From Candidatus Rokuibacteriota bacterium (GTDB taxonomy: Bacteria; JAUVQV01), in assembly GCA_030609125.1 (NCBI GenBank), contig JAUWCW010000129.1:1-6151 (forward strand): a stretch of 6,151 nt of DNA, read 5' to 3'. Positions 1-5,843 of the stretch are shown piece by piece (position 1 is the first letter of the stretch; the number at the start of each line of letters is the position of its first letter). The notes under the pieces are model-generated. The model saw only the letters and a list, made by a program, of their open reading frames with translations, did not search any database and was not told the DNA's origin. Both the position numbers and the translations under genes were made by a program.

Positions 1-29
1 AGAAAAGCGCTCAAAGATGCCTTTTTCAT
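1..29 (-). CDS. 5' tip of a divergent gene of unknown function (partial)
   Basis: Reading leftwards from an ATG at 29-27, nine codons fit before the window edge: Met-Lys-Lys-Ala-Ser-Leu-Ser-Ala-Phe. The start is supported by AAGGAG on the minus strand (41 to 36), six bases upstream of the ATG, which is ideal spacing. The only nearby alternative ATG (46-44) runs into a stop after six codons, so it is not the start. Two lysines followed by small and hydrophobic residues would suit the beginning of a signal peptide or a membrane anchor, but nine residues are too few to decide. The gene is divergent from the pyruvate:ferredoxin oxidoreductase gene and shares its 282-bp upstream region. I cannot name the product. 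Confidence 0.55.
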
Positions 30-35
30 GGAAAA

Positions 36-41
36 CTCCTT
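36..41 (-). promoter_or_regulatory. Ribosome binding site of the divergent gene
   Basis: The minus strand reads AAGGAG here, followed by a six-base spacer TTTTCC and then ATG. This near-consensus Shine-Dalgarno sequence is the main reason for calling a start at 29 in a reading frame that is otherwise only nine codons long in the window. Confidence 0.55.
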
Positions 42-98
42 TTCATGGCCGCCGACGGGCGACTGACAATAAAAGCCGTACAGGTCGAAATCCGGGGG

Positions 99-107
99 AT
101 TGTATCA
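99..107 (-). promoter_or_regulatory. Candidate extended -10 promoter for the divergent gene
   Basis: The minus strand reads TGATACAAT, an extended -10 element (TG, one base, then TACAAT, five of six matches to TATAAT). It is one of few AT-rich patches in a GC-rich spacer. It would start transcription about 60 bases before the ATG at 29. No good -35 hexamer lies 16-18 bases upstream; the best is TGGTGA. The call therefore rests on the extended -10 alone and is tentative. Confidence 0.3.
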
Positions 108-180
108 CAGCGGCCCGACCCTCACCACCCCGGTCGTGCGCGCCGCGGGGAAGATCCTGCTACCAAAATCATCATTTGCC

Positions 181-189
181 TGATAATAT
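181..189 (+). promoter_or_regulatory. Candidate extended -10 promoter for the pyruvate:ferredoxin oxidoreductase gene
   Basis: The sequence TGATAATAT contains TG, one base, then TAATAT, which keeps the TA and final T positions of a sigma-70 -10 box. It is in the most AT-rich stretch of the 30-311 spacer. Transcription would begin near 195-197 and give a leader of about 115 bases. The hexamer at -35 spacing (161-166, TACCAA) is poor, so an activator or another sigma factor could be involved. An ATCGA/TCGAT inverted repeat begins directly after the box. Confidence 0.3.
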
Positions 190-210
190 ATCGAATTCAG
201 CGAGCTCGAT
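190..210. repeat. Inverted repeat ATCGA-N11-TCGAT (possible operator)
   Basis: ATCGA at 190-194 and TCGAT at 206-210 form a 5-base inverted repeat with centres 16 bases apart, and an 8-base palindrome CGAGCTCG (201-208) overlaps its right arm. It follows directly on the candidate -10 box of the oxidoreductase gene, a typical place for a repressor site. The arms are short and I do not recognise a known regulator motif, so this may be chance. Confidence 0.2.
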
Positions 211-299
211 TAGATTTCTCTCGCCGGCGAACCGTTCGCAAACCCCGATCCGGTCCGGCCGAGGGGTATCCGTTCGTTCAAGGGTTCACACCACCTTGT

Positions 300-307
300 G
301 GAGGAGG
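300..307 (+). promoter_or_regulatory. Ribosome binding site of nifJ, next to a small hairpin
   Basis: GGAGGAGG ends four bases before the ATG at 312 and is strongly complementary to the 16S rRNA 3' end. It fixes the start at 312 although the reading frame stays open upstream to an ATG at 45. The upstream extension has no recognisable PFOR sequence, while residue 1 from 312 matches the usual family N-terminus. CCAC-CTT-GTGG (291-301) can fold into a 4-bp hairpin touching the first two bases of the site. It could tune translation slightly, but it is too small to claim regulation. Confidence 0.85.
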
Positions 308-311
308 CAAC

Positions 312-3300
312 ATGAGCAGGAAGATGATAACCGTTGACGGGTGCACGGCCTGTGCGCACGTCGTGCACGCCACCAACGAGATCATTACCATCTACCCCAT
401 AACCCCGTCGTCCCCGATCGCCGAGGTCTGCGACGCCAAGTCCGCGGCGGGTCAGGTCAATATCTGGGGTTCGGTGCCGCGGGTGAGCCAGATGCAGTCC
501 GAGGCCGGCGTGGCCGGGGCGGTTCACGGCTCCCTCACCACGGGCGCCCTCGCCACAACCATCTCCGCCTCCCAGGGTCTCCTGCTCATCGTCCCCAACA
601 TGTACAAGATAGCCGGAGAGCTCACGCCGACGGTTTTTCACGTCACCGCCCGCTCCCTGGCCGCCCAGGGGCTCTCCATCTTCGGAGACCACTCGGACGT
701 CATGGGCGTCCGGCAGACCGGTTTTGCCCTCTTCTGTTCGAGGAACGTCCAGGAGTCGATGGACTTCGCCCTCATTGCCCAGGCGGCGGCCCTGGAGTCG
801 CGCGTCCCCTACGTCCACTTCTTCGACGGCTTCCGCACATCTCACGAGATCCAGAAGATCGAGGAGCTCTCCTTCGACGACATGCGGGCCATGATAGACG
901 ACGACCTGGTCATTGCCCACCGCGGCCGCGGCCTCTCCCCCGACAGGCCCGCCATACGGGGCACCGCCCAGAACCCGGACGTTTACTTCCAGGGCAGGGA
1001 GACGGTGAACAAGTACTACGCCGCGGCTCCCGCGATCATGCAGAAGGCGATGGACACGTTCGCCGGGATCACGGGCCGGAGCTACCACCTCTTCGACTAC
1101 CACGGCGATCCGGCGGCGCAGCGGGTCCTTGTCGTCATGGGATCGGCGGGCGACACGGTGATGAGCACCGTGGACGCCCTCAATGCCGGCGGCGAAAAAG
1201 TAGGCATGCTCCAGGTCCGCCTCTACCGTCCCTTCTCCACCGAGGCCTTCGCCGCCGCCCTGCCGGCGAGCGTCAAGTCCATCGCCGTTCTCGATCGGAC
1301 CAAGGAGCCCGGGGCCATCGGTGAGCCGCTTTATCTGGACGTGAGAGCCGCTGTCGGCGAGACGCTGGAGAAGAAGATCGCCCCCTTCACCGCCTACCCT
1401 GAAATCGTGGGGGGGCGCTACGGGCTCGGTTCCAAGGAGTTCACCCCCGCCATGGTCAAGGCCGTCTACGACAACCTCGCCGCCGCGAAGCCGAAAAACC
1501 ACTTCACCGTGGGCATCAACGACGACGTGACCGACACCAGCCTCGACTACGACCCGGCCTTCACCCTCGATGAGGCCGGTGTCTTCCAGGCCATGTTCTA
1601 CGGGCTCGGTGCGGACGGCACGGTCGGGGCGAACAAGAACACCATCAAGATCATCGGCGGTGAAACGGAGAACAACGCACAGGGCTACTTTGTCTACGAT
1701 TCGAAAAAATCCGGCGCCGTCACCGTTTCGCACCTGCGCTTCGGCAAGGAGGAGATCCACGACCCCTACCTTCTGTCGAAGGCCAACTTCATCGCCTGTC
1801 ACAACCCGTCATTCCTTGAAAAGTACGACATGCTCGCCAACGCCGTCGAGGGCGCGGTCTTTCTCCTCACCTCCGCCCACGGAAAAGACGATGTCTGGGA
1901 CACCCTCCCCTGCGAGTTCCAGGAGCAGCTCATCGAAAAAAAGATGAAGTTCTACGTCATCGACGCCATCACGCTGGCTGAGGAGATCGGTCTCGGCAGC
2001 CGCATCAACATCATCATGCAGACCGCCTTCTTCATCATCTCCGGGATCCTCCCCAGGGAGGAGGCGCTGCGCTCCATCAAGGAGCAGATCAAGAAGACCT
2101 ACGGCGTCAAGGGGGAGAAGGTGGTGCGGATGAACTACGCCGCCGCCGACAAGGCCCTGCAGAACATTGTCGAGGTCCCCGTTCCCGACAGAGCCACCAG
2201 CTGCCTCTTCCGCCGCGCCCCCGTTCCCGAAGGCGCCCCGGATTTCGTCCAGCAGGTGACGGCGAAGATGATCGCCGGCAAGGGCGATTCCCTCCCCGTC
2301 TCGGCCATTCCCGACGACGGAACGTGGCCCACCGCCACGACCCAGTACGAAAAGCGCAACATCGCCGTTCACATTCCCGTCTGGGAGCCTGACTTGTGCA
2401 CCCAGTGCGGGCAGTGCGCCTTCGTCTGCCCTCACGCCACCATCCGCATGAAAGCCTGCGACGCGGACCTTCTCAAGGACGCGCCGGAGCACTTCAAATC
2501 CGTCGACGCCAAGGGCAAGGACCTGAAAGGTCTGCGATTCACCCTCCAGGTCGCCCCTGAAGACTGCACCGGCTGCGGCTCCTGCAACTTCATGTGCCCG
2601 GCAATGAAAAAGGACGAAGAGGGGAACAAGGACCCGAACCACAAGGCCATCAACATGCGCCCCCAGGAGCCTCTCCGGCTGCAGGAGGCCGAGAATTACA
2701 AGTTCTTCCTCAGCCTGCCCGAGACCAATCCGTCCACCTTCAACCTCCGCACCGTCAAGGGGAGCCAGTTCGTGCGCCCTCTCTTCGAGTACAACGCAGC
2801 CTGCTCGGGATGCGGTGAAACGCCGTACATCCGCCTTCTCACCCAGCTGTTCGGCGATCGGCTCCTCATCGGCAACGCCACCGGCTGCTCCTCCATCTAC
2901 GGAGGCAACCTGCCGACCACACCCTACGCCAGGCGGGACGACGGCCGGGGACCGGCGTGGTCCAACTCCCTCTTCGAGGACAATGCCGAGTTCGCGCTGG
3001 GGATGCGCCAGACCGTCGACAAGTTCAACGCCCAGGCCCTGGAGCTTCTTGACATCTTCGCCGCTGCCGGCGACTACGCCGACGCCCGGGAACTTATGGA
3101 AGCCATCAAGGCCGCCGACCAGGGCGACCAGGCTGCCATCGAGAAGCAGCGGGAGCGTGTGGCGGAGCTGAAAAAGAGGCTCGAAAGTGACTCCTCCTCG
3201 AAGGCCCGCCACCTCCTCTCCCTCGCCGACTACCTGGTGAAGAAATCGGTCTGGGCCCTCGGGGGCGACGGCTGGGCCTACGACATCGGCTACGGAGGCG

Positions 3301-3896
3301 TCGACCAGGTCATGGCCTCAGGCGAGAACATCAATATCCTCGTCCTCGACACGGAGGTCTACTCGAACACCGGCGGGCAGATGTCGAAGTCCACGCCCCT
3401 GGCCGCCACAGCCCAGTTCGCCGCCGGCGGCAAGAGGACTCCCAAAAAGAACCTGGGCCTGATCGTGGCCACCTACGGCAGCGTCTACGTGGCCCAGATC
3501 GCCTTCGGCGCCAGCCCCGCCCAGACCGTGAAGGCTCTCTCCGAGGCGGAGGCCCACGATGGCCCCTCCATCGTCATCGCCTACTCCACCTGTGTGGCCC
3601 ACGGGATCAACATGACCAGGGGGATCGAGGAGCAGAAGCGGGCCGTCGCCTGCGGGCACTGGCCCCTGTACCGGTACAGCCCCGCCCTGGAGACCGAGGG
3701 CAAGAGCCCGCTCGTCATCGACAGCAAGGAGCCGTCTCTTTCGGTCGAGGAGTACGCTTACGGCGAGAACCGCTACCGCTCCCTGAAGGCGAAGAACCCC
3801 GAGCTGGCAGCACAGCTGATGGAACAGCTCAAGGCGGACATCGCCCGACGCTGGAACTACCTGAAGCACCTGGCGAGCTGGACGCCCGGAGAATAG
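312..3896 (+). CDS. nifJ: Pyruvate:ferredoxin (flavodoxin) oxidoreductase, single-chain, homodimeric type
   Basis: This cytoplasmic iron-sulfur, thiamine diphosphate (TPP) enzyme interconverts pyruvate + CoA + oxidised ferredoxin with acetyl-CoA + CO2 + reduced ferredoxin. Depending on physiology it oxidises pyruvate or makes pyruvate from acetyl-CoA. The 1194 residues show the fused domain order of the family. The N-terminal pyrimidine-binding domain has YPITPSSP (28-35), Thr31, Glu64 and Arg114, the same numbers as the catalytic residues I recall for the Desulfovibrio africanus enzyme. A transketolase C-terminal-like domain and the gamma-type domain (GADGTVGANKN region) follow. The ferredoxin domain carries two 4Fe-4S motifs: Cys696/699/702/706 and Cys752/755/758/762. 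The C-terminal TPP domain holds the proximal-cluster cysteines 831, 834, 859 and 1094, the GDG motif at 985-987 and TEVYSNTGG with Asn1019. All key residues are intact. By length it lacks the extra C-terminal segment of the D. africanus enzyme. Cys11 and Cys14 replace usual Asn and Ala in the N-terminal DGNTAAAH motif. The start is set by a strong ribosome binding site. A histidine kinase gene follows after 85 bp. Confidence 0.97.
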   Translation: MSRKMITVDGCTACAHVVHATNEIITIYPITPSSPIAEVCDAKSAAGQVNIWGSVPRVSQMQSEAGVAGAVHGSLTTGALATTISASQGLLLIVPNMYKIAGELTPTVFHVTARSLAAQGLSIFGDHSDVMGVRQTGFALFCSRNVQESMDFALIAQAAALESRVPYVHFFDGFRTSHEIQKIEELSFDDMRAMIDDDLVIAHRGRGLSPDRPAIRGTAQNPDVYFQGRETVNKYYAAAPAIMQKAMDTFAGITGRSYHLFDYHGDPAAQRVLVVMGSAGDTVMSTVDALNAGGEKVGMLQVRLYRPFSTEAFAAALPASVKSIAVLDRTKEPGAIGEPLYLDVRAAVGETLEKKIAPFTAYPEIVGGRYGLGSKEFTPAMVKAVYDNLAAAKPKNHFTVGINDDVTDTSLDYDPAFTLDEAGVFQAMFYGLGADGTVGANKNTIKIIGGETENNAQGYFVYDSKKSGAVTVSHLRFGKEEIHDPYLLSKANFIACHNPSFLEKYDMLANAVEGAVFLLTSAHGKDDVWDTLPCEFQEQLIEKKMKFYVIDAITLAEEIGLGSRINIIMQTAFFIISGILPREEALRSIKEQIKKTYGVKGEKVVRMNYAAADKALQNIVEVPVPDRATSCLFRRAPVPEGAPDFVQQVTAKMIAGKGDSLPVSAIPDDGTWPTATTQYEKRNIAVHIPVWEPDLCTQCGQCAFVCPHATIRMKACDADLLKDAPEHFKSVDAKGKDLKGLRFTLQVAPEDCTGCGSCNFMCPAMKKDEEGNKDPNHKAINMRPQEPLRLQEAENYKFFLSLPETNPSTFNLRTVKGSQFVRPLFEYNAACSGCGETPYIRLLTQLFGDRLLIGNATGCSSIYGGNLPTTPYARRDDGRGPAWSNSLFEDNAEFALGMRQTVDKFNAQALELLDIFAAAGDYADARELMEAIKAADQGDQAAIEKQRERVAELKKRLESDSSSKARHLLSLADYLVKKSVWALGGDGWAYDIGYGGVDQVMASGENINILVLDTEVYSNTGGQMSKSTPLAATAQFAAGGKRTPKKNLGLIVATYGSVYVAQIAFGASPAQTVKALSEAEAHDGPSIVIAYSTCVAHGINMTRGIEEQKRAVACGHWPLYRYSPALETEGKSPLVIDSKEPSLSVEEYAYGENRYRSLKAKNPELAAQLMEQLKADIARRWNYLKHLASWTPGE

Positions 3897-3917
3897 AGGC
3901 GAGTCGCATCGGCTGAT

Positions 3918-3959
3918 TCTCCCCGCCGCCGCCGAGGGGAGGCCTTCCGCGGGGAGGGC
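3918..3959 (+). other. Tandem GC-rich hairpins between nifJ and the kinase gene
   Basis: Two adjacent inverted repeats fill the 85-bp gap. The first pairs CTCCCC (3919-3924) with GGGGAG (3936-3941) around an 11-base loop. The second pairs GCCTTCC (3942-3948) with GGAGGGC (3953-3959), with one G-T pair and a four-base loop. Neither is followed by a T-run, so they are not standard intrinsic terminators. They could slow or partly stop transcription after nifJ, or protect the 3' end of its mRNA, while leaving some readthrough into the kinase gene. No convincing promoter is visible in the gap, which favours readthrough. Confidence 0.4.
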
Positions 3960-3967
3960 GCGATTTC

Positions 3968-3974
3968 GGGAGGA
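3968..3974 (+). promoter_or_regulatory. Ribosome binding site of the GAF-GAF histidine kinase gene
   Basis: GGGAGGA lies seven bases before the ATG at 3982. It selects this start over the next in-frame methionine at codon 18, and it sits nine bases after the second intergenic hairpin. Confidence 0.8.
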
Positions 3975-3981
3975 TTTCATC

Positions 3982-5703
3982 ATGAGTGTGCCAAGCGAAC
4001 GTGAGCGGATTCTGGAAAAGCGCCTCAAAGGCATGGAGGAGGTGGGCACGGCCCTTTCCGCCAACCTCGACCTCGATGACCTGTTGCCGGTACTGATGGA
4101 GAAGATAACATCCGTCATGGACTGTGACCGCTCCACCCTTTTTCTCGTCGACCCTGAACGCCGGGATCTGTGGTCCAAAATCGTCCAGGGCGAGGACCAT
4201 CTCACCATTCGCCTGCCTCGCGGCGAGGGTATCGCCGGCAAAGTTGTTCGGTCGGGAGAAAGCCTGAACACCCCCGACGCCCACAAGGACCCGAGTTTCG
4301 TCCCCGAGGTGGACCGTGTTACCGGCTACCGCACCCGGACCATGCTGTCCGTGCCGCTGCACAACAACCGGGGCGAGATAACCGGTGTCGTGCAGGCCCT
4401 CAACCGCGTGGACGGACATCCATTCGACGAAAAAGACCTTTCCCTCCTGGAGGCCCTGGCGTCCCAGGTGTCGGCCGCCATCGAGATCTCCAGGCTCTAC
4501 GGAGCCGCCGTGAAGCACAACCTCGAACTGGACGCCCTTCTCGAGATCGAGCGGGAGATCACCCTGGCGCAGGACCCCGAGCAGGTGGTAGACCGCGCGA
4601 TGGCCAAGGCGATGGCCGTTCTTGGGTCCGAGGCGGCATCCATACTGCTGGTCAGCGACGAAGACCGGGGAACACTCTATTTCCGCACGGCCCTTGGGGA
4701 AAGGGGAAACCGGCTCAAGGGGTACACCGTGGAGTTGGGGAGGGGCATAGTGGGATGGGTGGCAAAGCACGGCAAGACCGCCCGCGTTAACAACGTCCGG
4801 GACGACGAGCGCTTCGACCCCCTCCTGGCGGATATGATCGGCTTTCCCACCCGCCAGATCATGGCCGCCCCGCTGGAATCCGAAGGCTCATTGATCGGGG
4901 CGGTGGAGCTCGTCAACTGCATTGATGGAGGGTCGTTCACAGAGGAGAACGAGCGCCTCCTCCGGCTGATCAGCATCCAGATCACCCGGGTCTTGAAGGA
5001 CGCCCGCGAGATTCACAGGAAAAGGCAGCGGGAGCGGCTCGCGGAGATCGGCCGCATGCTCTCGGGCCTTGTCCACGACTTGAATACGCCGATAACGGTA
5101 GTTTCCGCTTGCAGCGAGTTTCTCGCCGAGGAGCAGGACCGGGACAAAAGGCGGCAGCTCGCGGAGCGCATTCACCGCCAGCTCGAGACCCTGAACAAGA
5201 TGACCAGGGATATCATGGCCTTTGCCAAAGGCGAGAGCAGTGTTCTCATCCGCAAAGTCTACCTGCACACTTTCTGCGACGAACTGCAGGAGTTGGTGGA
5301 CGCCGAGGCCAGGGGCTCCGGGGTGGAAGTTGTCTGGGATCGCTCTTACATGGGCGCGGCGAACTTCGACCACCACTGCATGCGCCGAGCACTCCTCAAC
5401 CTCGCTCGTAACGCCATTCAGGCCATGCCCGGTCGAGGGCGGCTGGAGGTGTCGATCAGGGCTGAAGAAAATGAGCTTGTGTTCAGGATTGCCGACAACG
5501 GCCCCGGCATCCCGGAGGAAATTCGCGACACCCTCTTCGACACCTTCGTGACCTGCGGCAAGGCAGACGGGACGGGTCTCGGATTGGCCATCGTCAAGCA
5601 GGCGATCGAGGACCACCGGGGATCGATCGACGTCGAGACCGCCGCGGGCCAAGGCACGACCTTTACCGTCCGCCTGCCCCTGAACAGCCCTTCGCCCACC
5701 TGA
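3982..5703 (+). CDS. Soluble sensor histidine kinase with two GAF domains
   Basis: This 573-residue protein is a two-component sensor expected to autophosphorylate on His and pass phosphate to an unidentified response regulator. It has no signal peptide or membrane segment, so it should sense a cytoplasmic cue. Order of parts: a short charged helix (about 5-20), GAF1 (about 20-172), a linking helix, GAF2 (about 193-335), a charged helix with coiled-coil character (335-355), a HisKA dimerisation domain, and a HATPase_c domain (about 455-568). The H-box is VHDLNTP with phosphoacceptor His365. The following Asp366 to Thr369 fit the D-x-x-T pattern linked to phosphatase activity in HisKA kinases. 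ATP-site boxes are LARNA with Asn477, the G1 box DNGPGI (505-510), LFDTF and GTGLGLAI (530-537). The ATP lid is very short and contains Cys525. Both GAF domains retain parts of the NKFDE signature of cyclic-nucleotide-binding GAFs: Asn141, Phe148 and Asp152 in GAF1; Asn312, Phe319 and Glu324 in GAF2. The real ligand is unknown. No receiver or output domain is attached. Its position 85 bp after nifJ on the same strand suggests possible co-transcription. The family call is firm; the signal and partner are not. Confidence 0.93.
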   Translation: MSVPSERERILEKRLKGMEEVGTALSANLDLDDLLPVLMEKITSVMDCDRSTLFLVDPERRDLWSKIVQGEDHLTIRLPRGEGIAGKVVRSGESLNTPDAHKDPSFVPEVDRVTGYRTRTMLSVPLHNNRGEITGVVQALNRVDGHPFDEKDLSLLEALASQVSAAIEISRLYGAAVKHNLELDALLEIEREITLAQDPEQVVDRAMAKAMAVLGSEAASILLVSDEDRGTLYFRTALGERGNRLKGYTVELGRGIVGWVAKHGKTARVNNVRDDERFDPLLADMIGFPTRQIMAAPLESEGSLIGAVELVNCIDGGSFTEENERLLRLISIQITRVLKDAREIHRKRQRERLAEIGRMLSGLVHDLNTPITVVSACSEFLAEEQDRDKRRQLAERIHRQLETLNKMTRDIMAFAKGESSVLIRKVYLHTFCDELQELVDAEARGSGVEVVWDRSYMGAANFDHHCMRRALLNLARNAIQAMPGRGRLEVSIRAEENELVFRIADNGPGIPEEIRDTLFDTFVTCGKADGTGLGLAIVKQAIEDHRGSIDVETAAGQGTTFTVRLPLNSPSPT

Positions 5704-5771
5704 CCCCCTCCCTCCTCAGCCCTCTCCGAGCCCGCTGAACTCCCTCAGCCATCAGCAGCCGTCTTCACAGA

Positions 5772-5805
5772 GCCCTCACCTGATGCTCACGAGCGCGGTG
5801 AGGGC
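5772..5805. terminator. Probable transcription terminator between convergent genes
   Basis: GCCCTCACC (5772-5780) and GGTGAGGGC (5797-5805) form a perfect 9-bp stem around 16 bases, which themselves include the small inverted repeat GCTC-AC-GAGC (5785-5794). It lies 68 bases after the kinase stop and about 40 bases beyond the stop of the leftward VanZ-like gene, the expected place for a shared terminator. On the + strand the stem is followed after a few bases by a modest T-rich stretch (CATATTCTTT, 5811-5820), which favours the kinase direction. The minus side lacks a T-run. The rest of the 5704-5843 gap holds nothing I recognise. Confidence 0.55.
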
Positions 5806-5843
5806 ACGGTCATATTCTTTGATACCCGGAAGCCGCACCGGTT

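Noticed and set aside
146-161. Possible sigma-54 promoter (GG-N10-GC spacing) upstream of nifJ
   Set aside because: Only the GG and GC dinucleotides fit; the flanking bases do not match TGGCAC and TTGCA, and this spacing is common by chance in GC-rich DNA.
193-207. GAATTC and GAGCTC close together, resembling a cloning-vector polylinker
   Set aside because: They are separated by AGC, the next bases do not continue as a polylinker, and the surrounding sequence looks like ordinary genomic spacer.
45-311. Possible 89-residue N-terminal extension of PFOR from an ATG at 45
   Set aside because: The extension has no PFOR similarity, is rich in Arg and Pro, and lacks a good ribosome binding site. 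The start at 312 has GGAGGAGG and gives the normal family N-terminus.
210-3212. Long minus-strand open frames opposite nifJ (about 530 and 467 codons)
   Set aside because: They mirror the codon bias of a GC-rich gene: their Gly/Val/Asp/Leu-rich, low-complexity translations match no family I know, while the + strand encodes an intact PFOR.
3829-4770. Minus-strand frames opposite the 5' half of the kinase gene
   Set aside because: Shadows of the GAF-GAF kinase coding sequence; no recognisable domain and no sensible ribosome binding site.
5714-5750. Direct repeat CCTCAGCC at 5714-5721 and 5743-5750
   Set aside because: Only two 8-base copies in a C/T-rich spacer, without further units or structure; most likely chance.
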